In this document: positions 1 to 8,441 of the stretch, in pieces | How positions within the stretch are numbered: position 1 is the first letter of the stretch | Layout: every line of letters starts with the position of its first letter | Assembly (NCBI GenBank): GCA_947487595.1 | Contig: CANKXJ010000001.1 | Location: 5,243 to 69,242, forward strand | Direction of reading: 5' to 3' | From: Actinomycetota bacterium | GTDB lineage: Bacteria > Actinomycetota > Actinomycetes > Nanopelagicales > Nanopelagicaceae | Length of the DNA stretch: 64,000 nt | Translations under genes and position numbers: made by a program | Notes under the pieces: model-generated | What the model was told of the DNA's origin: nothing | Databases searched by the model: none | The model's input: only the letters and a program-made list of their open reading frames with translations

Positions 1-417
1 TGCAATTTCAGCATCAGTCATATTGTCAAAAGTTACTTTTGTTGTGACGATGCTTGAAATCTCCTTGTCCTTTGTTGTATCAATAATGCAGTGACCTGTG
101 TGGAGTAGCCCGGAATTACCGCGAACTCTAGAGGCACGCTCAATTGCGATCTCTGGTGTTGCAGGCTTGCCAAGAGATTGTGAATCAAATTCAAATGTTG
201 AATCACAGCCAATAATTATCGCTGGAAAATCTATGTGCTCCCGAATTGTGTGAGCCTTAGTTATGGCTAAGGCAATCACCATATCGGCAGGCTTCATCGC
301 ATTGAAGAAATCAGTTTCCTCATTAACATGGCTGACCATGATTGTTGGCTTTAATCCAGCTGATTCAAGCAAACGGCGTCTGGACACGGATGCAGAAGCT
401 AAAACAATTCTTGGCAT
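1..417 (-). CDS. maf: Maf-like nucleoside triphosphate pyrophosphatase (partial)
   Basis: The N-terminal 139 codons of a Maf/YhdE family protein read leftwards off the window edge, so the C-terminus is missing. The translation opens MPRIVLASASVSRRRLLES, the family's S-x-S-x-x-R-R substrate-binding start, followed by a GCDSTFEFD segment and an RGNSGLLHTGHCI segment matching the conserved 'threonine-glycine' region. Family members hydrolyse non-canonical or pyrimidine NTPs to NMP and pyrophosphate in the cytoplasm and have been linked to septum control. The ATG at 417 lies 3 bases after the stop of the carboxylase epsilon gene, so it is probably the last gene of the accD operon, a neighbourhood common in actinobacteria. 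Confidence 0.9.
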   Translation of the reverse strand, partial: MPRIVLASASVSRRRLLESAGLKPTIMVSHVNEETDFFNAMKPADMVIALAITKAHTIREHIDFPAIIIGCDSTFEFDSQSLGKPATPEIAIERASRVRGNSGLLHTGHCIIDTTKDKEISSIVTTKVTFDNMTDAEIA

Positions 418-420
418 TGC

Positions 421-603
421 TTATGAGTTCTTTCGTGCGCCGAAAGTAATTTTATGAGACAACCCTTGTCGTAGTTGTGGCAAACCATAAATGCTTCGAC
501 GAATCACAGGCTTTAGCTCTTCACGTTTGTGTTGGGCCAAAGCCGATTTGAGTGCCTCCAACTCTTGCGCAGTGGGATCTCCTTTAATTATTGAAAACTC
601 CAT
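421..603 (-). CDS. accE: acyl-CoA carboxylase epsilon subunit
   Basis: A 60-residue protein with an N-terminal block (SIIKGDPTAQELEALKSAL) typical of the small actinobacterial acyl-CoA carboxylase epsilon subunit, which binds the beta-subunit ring and supports holoenzyme assembly and activity. It directly follows the beta subunit; the epsilon start codon shares a base with the beta stop, so the two are probably translationally coupled. The C-terminal half is rich in Arg and Lys and ends in RKNS. Identification rests on the N-terminal motif and position, because the family is short and diverges quickly. Confidence 0.85.
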   Translation of the reverse strand: MEFSIIKGDPTAQELEALKSALAQHKREELKPVIRRSIYGLPQLRQGLSHKITFGARKNS

Positions 604-2174
604 TACAGCGGAATATTTCCGTGCTTGCGCGCAGGCAATGTGTCGCGCTTAGTGCGCAATGTCCTAAATGCTTTTGTAATGTATGCGCGTGATTGATTTG
701 GTTCAATCACTGTGTCGATTGTTCCACGCTCAGCAGCTAAGTATGGATTTGCAAGTGATTCATTGTATTCATCGATTAACTCAGCTCTTGCAGCGACTGG
801 ATCTTTTGCTTCAGCGATTTCCTTACGATATAAGATATTAACTGCACCTTGGGCGCCCATTACAGCAATCTCAGCACTTGGCCAAGCAAAGTTAATATCG
901 CTACCAAGATATTTAGAACCCATGACGATAAATGCTCCACCATATGCTTTACGAGTAATGAGAGTTACAAGTGGCACGGATGCTTCTGCGTAGGCATAAA
1001 GTAATTTGGCTCCTCGGCGAATGATTCCATCCCATTCCTGCTCAGTTCCCGGCAAGAAACCAGGCACATCAACAAGAGTCAAGATTGGGATATTGAATGC
1101 ATCACAAAAGCGCAAGAATCGCGCAGCTTTTTCGCTGGAGTTAATATCGAGTGTTCCAGCCAACTGATTAGGTTGATTTGCAATGATTCCAATTGTTTCA
1201 CCTTCGATACGAGCAAAGCCAACAACGATATTTGGGGCATAGAGTGCATGGACTTCTAGGAACTCTGCTTCATCGACTAACGCTTGAATCAAAACCTTCA
1301 TGTCATATGGCTGATTTGGACTATCTGGAATCAAAGTATCGAGGGCAATGTCGGATGCATTCTTTTCTAAAAGCTCTGTTGGTGGAAGATGTGGAGCTCT
1401 ATCCATATTATTTGATGGTAAATATGAAAGAAGCGCTTTAACGTAATCAATAGCATCGGCTTCATTTTCAGCTAAGTAGTGTGAATTACCAGTACGAACA
1501 TTATGAGTTCGTGCTCCACCTAACTCTTCCATTCCTACTTCTTCGCCAGTTACTGTCTTAATAACGTCTGGACCAGTAATAAACATGTGTGATGTTTCGT
1601 TAACCATCACAGTGAAATCTGTGAGCGCAGGTGAGTATGCAGAACCACCAGCACATGGGCCAAGGATCAAAGAGATTTGAGGAATAACACCAGAAGAGCG
1701 AGTGTTAAGGCGGAAGATTTTTCCATAACCTGCAAGTGAAGCAACGCCTTCTTGAATACGTGCGCCACCGGAGTCATTAATTCCAATAAGTGGAATTCCA
1801 CTCTTTAAAGCAAACTCAGCAATCTTGACGATTTTTTCTGCATGAACTTCACCAAGTGAACCACCCATGATTGTGAAATCTTGTGAATACAATGCAATCG
1901 GACGCCCATCTACAGTTGCAGTACCAATTACAACACCATCACCGTATGGACGATTATTTTCCATTCCAAATTGTGTTGAGCGGTGGCGGGCGAACTCATC
2001 AATTTCAGTAAATGAATCTGGGTCAACCAACATTTCAATACGCTCACGGGCAGTGTTCTTCCCCTTGGCATGCTGCTTCTCAACAGCGCGTGCTGAGCCA
2101 GCGTGTACCGCTTCCTCAACGCGCGCACGTAGATCTTCGATTTTCCCGGCAGTTGTATGCAGATCACGGCTCAT
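603..2174 (-). CDS. accD: acyl-CoA (acetyl/propionyl-CoA) carboxylase beta subunit, carboxyltransferase
   Basis: A 523-residue carboxyltransferase that moves CO2 from biotin-BCCP to acetyl- or propionyl-CoA, giving malonyl- or methylmalonyl-CoA for lipid synthesis. Both crotonase-fold halves are present, with the acyl-CoA and biotin oxyanion motifs (GPCAGGSAYSPALTDF in the N-half, KAYGGAFIVMGSKYLGSD in the C-half), and the length is normal. A longer reading from a TTG at 2204 exists. I prefer ATG 2174 (MSRDLHTTAGKI) because family proteins begin near this DIHTTAGK motif and a TACCGT hexamer sits 6 bases upstream. It is divergent from birA, whose product biotinylates the partner alpha subunit, which is not in the window. 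Substrate preference cannot be read from sequence here. Confidence 0.95.
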   Translation of the reverse strand: MSRDLHTTAGKIEDLRARVEEAVHAGSARAVEKQHAKGKNTARERIEMLVDPDSFTEIDEFARHRSTQFGMENNRPYGDGVVIGTATVDGRPIALYSQDFTIMGGSLGEVHAEKIVKIAEFALKSGIPLIGINDSGGARIQEGVASLAGYGKIFRLNTRSSGVIPQISLILGPCAGGSAYSPALTDFTVMVNETSHMFITGPDVIKTVTGEEVGMEELGGARTHNVRTGNSHYLAENEADAIDYVKALLSYLPSNNMDRAPHLPPTELLEKNASDIALDTLIPDSPNQPYDMKVLIQALVDEAEFLEVHALYAPNIVVGFARIEGETIGIIANQPNQLAGTLDINSSEKAARFLRFCDAFNIPILTLVDVPGFLPGTEQEWDGIIRRGAKLLYAYAEASVPLVTLITRKAYGGAFIVMGSKYLGSDINFAWPSAEIAVMGAQGAVNILYRKEIAEAKDPVAARAELIDEYNESLANPYLAAERGTIDTVIEPNQSRAYITKAFRTLRTKRDTLPARKHGNIPL

Positions 2175-2179
2175 ACCCC

Positions 2180-2186
2180 TACGGTA
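2180..2186. promoter_or_regulatory. shared symmetric -10 element between accD and birA
   Basis: The 7 bp TACGGTA reads TACGGT on the plus strand, 7 bases before birA ATG 2193, and TACCGT on the minus strand, 6 bases before accD ATG 2174. Each fits TANNNT at the spacing expected for leaderless transcription. Only 18 bp separate the two start codons. Confidence 0.7.
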
Positions 2187-2192
2187 CATGTC

Positions 2193-2951
2193 ATGGGCAA
2201 GCAAATGCTAAGAGCGGCACTTGATAAGTCAGTTATCAACTCATTGACTACGCAGTACTGGCGAGTAAGCGTGGTTGATGTCACCACATCGACTCAGACC
2301 GCTTTAGTGACACGAGCGATTGCCGGAAAAGTAAAACCTGGTGATGTCATTACTGCGAATTTTCAGAGAGCTGGGCGCGGGCGAATGTCGCGTACTTTTG
2401 AGGCACCAAAAAATAGTGCGCTTTTATTTTCATTTTATTTAAAACCACAGAGGAAAAAAGAAGACTGGGGTTGGATTTCCTTAATCGCCGGTACATCTGT
2501 TGCACAAGTTCTCAAAAAGTATAGTGCAACAGTTAAGTGGCCAAATGATATTTTAATTAAAGAAAAGAAAGTTTCAGGATTAATCTGTGAATTTAATGGA
2601 GAAGGTGTTGTTGTTGGAATTGGAATTAACGTAGGAATGACCATAGATGAATTACCTGTTCCAACTGCGACATCACTTGCAATTGAAGGTGCAACCAATA
2701 TTGATCGGAACCACCTTTTGGCCGATGTACTAAATGAGTTTGAATCGATTTTCACCCACTGGGATCTGGGTGATGACTCAATCACGGGCCTGTATACATC
2801 CCTCTGTTCAACCCTTGGAACAAAAGTTCAGATTCACTATCCAAATGATTTGATAGAAAAAGGAATCGCGACGGGCATTTCTGCTCGGGGCGAGTTGATT
2901 TTAGACTCAGGAAGCCATGTTCAAGCAGGCGACGTAGTTCATCTACGATAA
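2193..2951 (+). CDS. birA: biotin--[acetyl-CoA-carboxylase] ligase
   Basis: A monofunctional (class I) biotin protein ligase of 252 residues that activates biotin to biotinyl-5'-AMP and attaches it to the carboxylase BCCP lysine. Visible motifs are GRGRMSR (adenylate-binding GRGRxxR loop), KWPNDI (lysine of the biotinyl-lysine site) and GIGINV, followed by a small C-terminal SH3-like domain. There is no N-terminal DNA-binding HTH, so it should not be a repressor. The start at ATG 2193 is chosen from the TACGGT hexamer 7 bases upstream; 2205 is an alternative. It is divergent from accD, its pathway partner. Confidence 0.93.
   Translation: MGKQMLRAALDKSVINSLTTQYWRVSVVDVTTSTQTALVTRAIAGKVKPGDVITANFQRAGRGRMSRTFEAPKNSALLFSFYLKPQRKKEDWGWISLIAGTSVAQVLKKYSATVKWPNDILIKEKKVSGLICEFNGEGVVVGIGINVGMTIDELPVPTATSLAIEGATNIDRNHLLADVLNEFESIFTHWDLGDDSITGLYTSLCSTLGTKVQIHYPNDLIEKGIATGISARGELILDSGSHVQAGDVVHLR
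2944..2949 (+). promoter_or_regulatory. candidate leaderless -10 for purK
   Basis: TACGAT lies 6 bases before the GTG start of purK (2956) and overlaps the last codons and stop of birA. No Shine-Dalgarno sequence is visible. Confidence 0.5.
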
Positions 2952-2955
2952 GCCG

Positions 2956-4068
2956 GTGAGTAAGCATTTTCCAACTGTTGGCGTAATTGGTGCTGGGCAA
3001 TTAGCTCGCATGAGCGTTGCTCCTGCCGCTGCACTTGGAGTCAATCTCTTATTACTTGCAAATGATGCTCAAGATAGCGGAGCACAAATAACAAACCACG
3101 TGGTCGGTGACTATAAGGATCTTGAAACTGTCCGTGCATTTGCGCGCAAGTGTGATGTGATTACTTTTGAACACGAACTCATCCCACTGAGCATCATTAA
3201 AACTTTAGAGGCTGATGGGGTTGTGGTTCGCCCAAGTTCTGCCAGCTTTTTATATTCGCAAGATAAAGCTGCGATGCGTCAGAGACTGAGCAATTTCCCT
3301 TCGCCAAGAAACTCAGTAGTAATTAAAGTTGAAGAAGTAAGTGAATTTCCAGTAATTGCTAAAGCTATTTCAGGCGGTTATGACGGCCGCGGCGTGTGGA
3401 AAATCAATAGCCAAGCAGAGCTTGCTGCAGTATTAAAAGAAGTTGGTAAAGTTTTAATTGAAGAGCTCATTGATTTTGATTATGAAATAGCGGTCATGGT
3501 GGCCAGATCTCCTCATGGTCAAGCAACTACGTGGGCTCCAACTCAAACCATCCAGCGCGATGGCATATGCGTCATGACAATTACGCCAGCTCCAGAGTTA
3601 TCCGATGAATTAAGCGAGAAGGCACAGAAATTAGCTTTAGATATTGCCAATGAAATTGGTGTTGTTGGAGTTATGGCTGTTGAAATTTTTGTCAAAGGCG
3701 AAGAACTCTTTATCAATGAATTAGCAATGCGTCCTCATAACTCTGGACACTGGACGATTGAAGGTTCAATAACTTCTCAGTTTGAGCAACACCTGCGAGC
3801 TATTTTAGATCTTCCCCTTGGAAATCCACAGATGACTGCCCCCATTGCCGTAATGGGAAATATCCTGGGAGGGGACAAGGTGGATATGTTTCGTCCATAT
3901 CTACATCTCATGGCCCGCACGCCAGAGTTGAAGTTTCACCACTATAAGAAGGAAGTACGCCCTGGGCGCAAGATTGGCCATGTTAATTTGCTAGGCGATA
4001 ACCTCGTAGAATTAACCCAAGAAGTTCAACATGCCCTTGATTACATGAGCGGAGAAATTGATGAGTGA
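2956..4068 (+). CDS. purK: 5-(carboxyamino)imidazole ribonucleotide synthase
   Basis: A 370-residue ATP-grasp enzyme that converts AIR, bicarbonate and ATP to N5-CAIR in de novo purine synthesis. An N-terminal Rossmann-like segment (VGVIGAGQLARMSVAPAAALG) is followed by the ATP-grasp core with the GGYDGRGVWKI glycine-rich loop, LIEELIDFDYEIAVMVAR and the metal/substrate segment NELAMRPHNSGHWTIEG. The start is GTG 2956, preceded by TACGAT and no ribosome binding site. Its 3' end overlaps purE by 8 bases, so PurK and PurE are made together and act in sequence. Confidence 0.95.
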   Translation: MSKHFPTVGVIGAGQLARMSVAPAAALGVNLLLLANDAQDSGAQITNHVVGDYKDLETVRAFARKCDVITFEHELIPLSIIKTLEADGVVVRPSSASFLYSQDKAAMRQRLSNFPSPRNSVVIKVEEVSEFPVIAKAISGGYDGRGVWKINSQAELAAVLKEVGKVLIEELIDFDYEIAVMVARSPHGQATTWAPTQTIQRDGICVMTITPAPELSDELSEKAQKLALDIANEIGVVGVMAVEIFVKGEELFINELAMRPHNSGHWTIEGSITSQFEQHLRAILDLPLGNPQMTAPIAVMGNILGGDKVDMFRPYLHLMARTPELKFHHYKKEVRPGRKIGHVNLLGDNLVELTQEVQHALDYMSGEIDE

Positions 4069-4567
4069 TGTAGCAATCATCATGGGATCAGATTCTGATT
4101 GGCCGGTAATGGAGGAGGCTGCGAAAGTTCTAGATCAATTAGGAATTTCTTACGAAACAGATGTTGTTTCGGCTCATCGTATGCCACTTGAAATGGTTGA
4201 GTTTGCGCAAAGCGCAGCGGGTAAAGGATTTAAAGTAATTATCGCTGGTGCTGGTGGAGCTGCACATTTACCTGGAATGGTTGCTTCATTAACCACACTT
4301 CCGGTAATCGGAGTTCCTGTTGCGCTAAAAAACCTTGATGGAATGGATTCATTACTCTCGATTGTGCAGATGCCAGCAGGCGTCCCAGTGGCAACTGTTG
4401 GTGTGGGTAATGCCAAGAACGCAGCCTTACTTGCGGCTCGAATTCTAGGAATCTCTGATTCAGCAATTAGCGCCAAAGTTGCAGATGCTTTAAAGGAAAT
4501 TAATGCTGACGCTAAAGCTAAAGGCGCAAGTTTGAATTCACGCCGTGGGCAAAAAACTGGTTTCTAG
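4061..4567 (+). CDS. purE: 5-(carboxyamino)imidazole ribonucleotide mutase
   Basis: A 168-residue PurE class I mutase that rearranges N5-CAIR to CAIR, the step after PurK. It carries IIMGSDSDWPVMEEA near the N-terminus, SAHRMP around residue 45 with the catalytic His, and AGAGGAAHLPGMVAS, all diagnostic. The ATG at 4061 overlaps the purK stop codon by 8 bases; an in-frame TTG one codon upstream is less likely. The gene ends convergently, overlapping the 3' end of the CoA-binding protein gene by 4 bases, with no room for a conventional terminator. Confidence 0.96.
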   Translation: MSDVAIIMGSDSDWPVMEEAAKVLDQLGISYETDVVSAHRMPLEMVEFAQSAAGKGFKVIIAGAGGAAHLPGMVASLTTLPVIGVPVALKNLDGMDSLLSIVQMPAGVPVATVGVGNAKNAALLAARILGISDSAISAKVADALKEINADAKAKGASLNSRRGQKTGF

Positions 4568-4926
4568 TTTTTCTTTCTATACTCAATAGCTGGGCATCTA
4601 TCCATCACTGTTAATAACCCCGCAGCTTGTGCACGAGCAATAGCCTCATGATCAATGACATCTAGTTGCAGCCAAATAGCTTTGGCTCCAATAGCTATTG
4701 CTTCATCTACGACTTTGCCTACAAGGGTGGAGTTAACAAAACAATCAACTACATCTATAGGCCCTGGGATTTCTGAAAGCATCTTATAGCCAACCTCACC
4801 GTGCACGGTTTCTGCACGAGGATAAACAGGAACGATACGATGACCTTTATCTTGTAAAAGCTTTGCCACACCGAATGCTGCGCGCTCTGGGTTATTTCCA
4901 AGCCCAACAACAGCCCATGTCTTCAT
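4564..4926 (-). CDS. CoA-binding domain protein (YccU-like)
   Basis: A 120-residue single-domain Rossmann protein of the CoA_binding_2 family, related to the nucleotide-binding part of succinyl-CoA ligases and acyl-CoA synthetases. It has an N-terminal VVGLGNNPERAAFGVAKLL phosphate-binding loop, the middle IDVVDCFVN strand and the late segment GAKAIWLQLDV. Members bind CoA in vitro, but the physiological role is not established. It sits between convergent purE and the ugd gene, with which it may be co-transcribed; no TANNNT hexamer stands at the leaderless position. Confidence 0.85.
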   Translation of the reverse strand: MKTWAVVGLGNNPERAAFGVAKLLQDKGHRIVPVYPRAETVHGEVGYKMLSEIPGPIDVVDCFVNSTLVGKVVDEAIAIGAKAIWLQLDVIDHEAIARAQAAGLLTVMDRCPAIEYRKKN

Positions 4927-4957
4927 TGCAAGGACTGCATCGATGCTTTCTTGCTCG

Positions 4958-6268
4958 TTAATCGGTGCGTCCTAAAGCATGGAACTTCCAACCGGCTTTG
5001 CGCCATAGTTCTCGGTTAAGCATATTGCGTCCATCAATAATGATCTTTCTTTTAACTAATGAAGAAAGAGTTACTGGATCGATAGCTCGATACTCCTTCC
5101 ATTCAGTCAGATGCAAGATTAAATCAGCGTCTTTAACTGCATCTGTGACTACTTCTGCATATTTAAGCTTTGGAAAACGCTTACGCGCAGGTTCAATTCC
5201 CTTGGGATCATGAACAACCACAGCTGCTCCAGCTGCTTGTAACTGAACAGCAATATCAAGTGCTGGGGAGTCACGCACATCATCACTATCTGGTTTGAAA
5301 GTGGCCCCAAGAACAGCGATTTTGTATTGAGTTAAATCCTCTGAAAGTTCGCTTCGAACAACGTCGATTACACGCTGGCGTGCTCGCAAGTTAATTGCAT
5401 CGATTTCACGCAAGAATTCAAGGGCTTGCTTCGCACCTAACTCTTCAGCGCGTGCCATAAATGCTCGAATATCTTTTGGAAGACAACCACCACCAAAACC
5501 AATACCGGCCTGCAAGAACTTATTTCCAATACGTGGGTCATAGCCAATTGCTTGAGCAAGGACCGTAACATCACCGCCAGCAGCTTCACATACTTCAGCC
5601 ATAGCGTTGATGAAAGATATTTTTGTCGCAAGGAAAGAGTTCGCAGCAACCTTTACAAGTTCTGCAGTTGGAAGATCTGCTCTAATCCAAGGGGTTCCTA
5701 AATCTATAATTGGTTTATAAACTTGCTTAAGAATCTGCTCAGCGCGATCGTTAGCAACACCAACGACTAAGCGATTAGGAGTCAATGTGTCTTCAACTGC
5801 AAAACCTTCACGTAAGAACTCTGGATTCCAGGCAAGATCCGCTTGCGGTGCTATTTTAGCGAGCTGCTCACGAAGTGATTGAGCGGTTCCTACAGGAACA
5901 GTTGACTTTCCAACAACTAATGAGCCATCTTTTAAATATGGTGCAATCTCAGTAATTGCAGAGCGCACGTAAGTCAGATCTGCTGCAAGACTGTCTTTAC
6001 TCTGTGGAGTTCCAACACAAACAAAATGAATGTCAGCATCTTTAACTGCCGAAAAATCAGTTGTAAATGAAAGACGACCTGTCTTCATTTCTTTGGCTAG
6101 TAAAGTGTCTAAACCAGGCTCATAAAATGGAAGCGTGCCATTTTGTAGCATCGCCACTTTATTGGGATCAGTATCAACACCAATCACGGTAAAGCCAAGA
6201 GAAGACATGCATGCGGCATGTGTTGCGCCTAGATAGCCGCATCCAACTACTGAAAGAGTCAATGTCAT
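4958..6268 (-). CDS. ugd: UDP-glucose 6-dehydrogenase
   Basis: A 436-residue NAD-dependent dehydrogenase that oxidises UDP-glucose twice to UDP-glucuronate, a precursor for acidic surface polysaccharides. The N-terminal Rossmann motif GCGYLGATHAACMSSLG, the NPEFLREGFAVED substrate segment, the catalytic cysteine in GFGGGCLPKDIRAF and the C-terminal UDP-binding domain (LGATFKPDSDDVRDSP) are all present. It lies just downstream of an LCP gene and near a glycosyltransferase and ABC exporter, consistent with a cell-wall or capsule polymer role. A closely related GDP-mannose dehydrogenase is possible, but the fingerprint favours UDP-glucose. Confidence 0.92.
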   Translation of the reverse strand: MTLTLSVVGCGYLGATHAACMSSLGFTVIGVDTDPNKVAMLQNGTLPFYEPGLDTLLAKEMKTGRLSFTTDFSAVKDADIHFVCVGTPQSKDSLAADLTYVRSAITEIAPYLKDGSLVVGKSTVPVGTAQSLREQLAKIAPQADLAWNPEFLREGFAVEDTLTPNRLVVGVANDRAEQILKQVYKPIIDLGTPWIRADLPTAELVKVAANSFLATKISFINAMAEVCEAAGGDVTVLAQAIGYDPRIGNKFLQAGIGFGGGCLPKDIRAFMARAEELGAKQALEFLREIDAINLRARQRVIDVVRSELSEDLTQYKIAVLGATFKPDSDDVRDSPALDIAVQLQAAGAAVVVHDPKGIEPARKRFPKLKYAEVVTDAVKDADLILHLTEWKEYRAIDPVTLSSLVKRKIIIDGRNMLNRELWRKAGWKFHALGRTD

Positions 6269-6275
6269 GGGCGCG

Positions 6276-6281
6276 AGTTTA
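6276..6281 (-). promoter_or_regulatory. candidate leaderless -10 for ugd
   Basis: On the minus strand TAAACT stands 7 bases before ugd ATG 6268. Its first three bases are the TAA stop codon of the upstream LCP gene. Confidence 0.5.
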
Positions 6282-7394
6282 CTTCAGTGCTCCGCAGGGA
6301 TTTTCATCAGCGGTACGAGTCTTAAATTTATCAATTACAGTTGGAGATGCTGACGCGCTGGATGATGCTGATGGTGAAGGGGTTACCTCATCAACCAACG
6401 GTAAATCTTCACGTAAACGGTTAAATAGATCAGGTGCTAGTACAGAATCCCAGATCACAACTGATCCAAGTCCTGGCACACGAGCATTTGCATTACCTAA
6501 AGGAATTGTCAGAGTACGAACTTTACTTGGGGAGAGATTCTTGAGTTGTTTAGCCAGAACAATCAAGTCATTTCGATTGAGCTGAGAATCTGTTCGAACT
6601 GTTGCAATAGTTGCATTGAAAAAATTGACTAACTTAATTGGATTGAGAAGAACTCCAGTACTTGTCACTTTTCTTAGGACGGCGCTCATGAATTGCTGTT
6701 GACGCTGCATACGCCCAAGATCGCCCATTCCATCAAAGTCACGGGTACGAACGTACTTGAGCGATTCAATTCCATCAAGAGTATGGACACCAGCTTTCAA
6801 AACCAAGTGACTGTTTGGATCATCAATATCGCGCTTTGTGCAAACATCAATTCCACCCAAAGCATCTACCATTCCAGCAAAACCGGCAAAACCAATTTCA
6901 ACATAGTGATCAATTTTTATGTTGGTTTCTTCTTCAATAGTTTGAATTAATAGTGGAGCACCACCCCAAGCAAAAGCTGCGTTAATTTTCCCCTTAGCTG
7001 CAGGAACAATTTTCTCTTTATTGAGGGAAGAAGGATGTTCAGGAATGGTCACAAGGGAATCTCGGGGAATAGAAATGATTGTTGCTTTGTCACGAGATTT
7101 ACTAATGTGGATCAGAAGCATGGTGTCTGATCGAGCACCTGCTGCTGCCTTAGTGGTTCCTACGCGCAATAACTTTGATTGTTCTTTAGTTAAGCCTTCA
7201 CGTGTATCTGAACCCACTAATAAATAATTGAGTGCAGAACTGGGCTTATCTGGGCGATTATCTAGTGAGCCAAATACATCGATGCGATTAATTGCTCCGC
7301 TGACTTGGCCCAAACCCAACCAAGAAAACGCGGAGATGGCGACAACGGCTAGGGATAGTGAGGTAATAATGCGTATTGGTCGCGTCGCTCTCAC
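6279..7394 (-). CDS. LytR-CpsA-Psr (LCP) family cell-wall polymer ligase
   Basis: A 371-residue protein with an N-terminal membrane anchor (about residues 8-30) and an extracellular LCP domain. LCP enzymes transfer lipid-linked glycopolymers to peptidoglycan (or arabinogalactan in mycobacteria). Diagnostic segments are LLVGSDTR, ARSDTMLLIHI, ISIPRDS and YVRTRDFDGMGDLGRMQRQQQF, which hold the Arg and Asp residues that bind pyrophosphate. The C-terminus has a Ser/Ala/Pro-rich linker and an ENPCG tail. The GTG start has a TACTCT hexamer 6 bases upstream. Neighbouring ugd, glycosyltransferase and exporter genes suggest it attaches the polymer they make. Confidence 0.93.
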   Translation of the reverse strand: MRATRPIRIITSLSLAVVAISAFSWLGLGQVSGAINRIDVFGSLDNRPDKPSSALNYLLVGSDTREGLTKEQSKLLRVGTTKAAAGARSDTMLLIHISKSRDKATIISIPRDSLVTIPEHPSSLNKEKIVPAAKGKINAAFAWGGAPLLIQTIEEETNIKIDHYVEIGFAGFAGMVDALGGIDVCTKRDIDDPNSHLVLKAGVHTLDGIESLKYVRTRDFDGMGDLGRMQRQQQFMSAVLRKVTSTGVLLNPIKLVNFFNATIATVRTDSQLNRNDLIVLAKQLKNLSPSKVRTLTIPLGNANARVPGLGSVVIWDSVLAPDLFNRLREDLPLVDEVTPSPSASSSASASPTVIDKFKTRTADENPCGALK

Positions 7395-7400
7395 CGTGTA

Positions 7401-7406
7401 AGAGTA
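7401..7406 (-). promoter_or_regulatory. candidate leaderless -10 for the LCP gene
   Basis: Minus-strand TACTCT is 6 bases before GTG 7394. It lies in a 36-bp divergent spacer shared with the glycosyltransferase gene. Confidence 0.55.
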
Positions 7407-7415
7407 CTTGGACGA

Positions 7416-7421
7416 TACGGT
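7416..7421 (+). promoter_or_regulatory. candidate -10 for the glycosyltransferase-ABC exporter operon
   Basis: Plus-strand TACGGT ends 9 bases before ATG 7431, so the transcript would carry at most a 2-3 base leader. The spacing is looser than in the other cases. Confidence 0.4.
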
Positions 7422-7430
7422 GTAGGGGTT

Positions 7431-8441
7431 ATGACGACATCAGCAAATGAGTTATATGGCTCACCGGAGCCCAAAATCTCAGTCATCCTGCCGGTTCTCA
7501 ACGAATCTAAATATTTAGAAGAGGCCGTGAAGGCCGTTCTTGATCAGAATTTTGTAGGCGAGATTGAAATTATTTTAGCTGTTGGACCATCCCATGATGG
7601 AACTGAAGTAATTGCTTACTCATTAGCTAAAGCGGATTCGCGTGTTGTGGTTGTTTCAAATCCCACAGGGCGCACTGCTGCAGGTCTCAATCTGGCAGTT
7701 GCTGCAAGTAGATACTCAATCATTGTGCGCGTAGATGGTCACTCTAGAATTCCACATGATTATCTATCCCTAGCTTTTGAAATCTTAAAAGATACTGGCG
7801 CTGTCAATGTTGGCGGCATTATGGCCGCACAAGGCCACACAGTTTTTGAGAGGAGTGTGGCAGGAGCAATGCGCAGCCCATTAGGTGTTGGAGCCTCTCG
7901 TTTTCACACAGGTGGCGGGGCCGCATCGGTAGATACGGTTTATCTAGGAGCATTTAGAAAACAAGCTTTAATGGCCGTTGGGGGATTTGATGAGAGATTT
8001 ACACGTGCACAGGATTGGGAGTTAAACTTTCGATTGCGTGCAGCTGGGGGGACCATTTATTTCGATCCTCGATTAGTTGTTACTTACCGCCCACGATCAA
8101 CTGTTGTAGCACTTACGAAACAGTATTTTGAATATGGACGTTGGCGTCGAGTTGTTTCTCGCAGACATGAAGGCACAATTAATTACAGGTATCTTGCCCC
8201 TCCATTTACAGTAATTGGCGTTGTTTCATCATTGATCCTCGGTGCGTTAGTTTCACCTATTCTCTTCTTACCAGCACTGACTTATGCTTTATTTATTCTC
8301 ATCGCATCGGCAAGAATTGGTGAATCACTCGGTGAGTTTGTCTCACTGCCACTTATTTTGCTGACAATGCATATGACATGGGGTATTGGCTTTCTAACTT
8401 CGCCAAAGTCGTTAGCGCCTGCGGTAACCTTACGACCGTGA
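7431..8441 (+). CDS. family 2 glycosyltransferase (ExoA-like)
   Basis: A 336-residue GT-A glycosyltransferase. The N-terminal ISVILPVLNESKYLEEAVKAVL and VGPSHDGTEV segments bind the nucleotide sugar, VRVDGHSRIP is the DxD-like metal site, and the acceptor region contains FTRAQDWELNFRLRAAGG. About two to three hydrophobic segments close the protein (residues about 255-330), giving a membrane-associated enzyme. It is similar in layout to succinoglycan ExoA. The stop codon overlaps the GTG of the ABC permease (GTGA), so sugar transfer and export are coupled at translation. The sugar and acceptor cannot be deduced. Confidence 0.88.
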   Translation: MTTSANELYGSPEPKISVILPVLNESKYLEEAVKAVLDQNFVGEIEIILAVGPSHDGTEVIAYSLAKADSRVVVVSNPTGRTAAGLNLAVAASRYSIIVRVDGHSRIPHDYLSLAFEILKDTGAVNVGGIMAAQGHTVFERSVAGAMRSPLGVGASRFHTGGGAASVDTVYLGAFRKQALMAVGGFDERFTRAQDWELNFRLRAAGGTIYFDPRLVVTYRPRSTVVALTKQYFEYGRWRRVVSRRHEGTINYRYLAPPFTVIGVVSSLILGALVSPILFLPALTYALFILIASARIGESLGEFVSLPLILLTMHMTWGIGFLTSPKSLAPAVTLRP

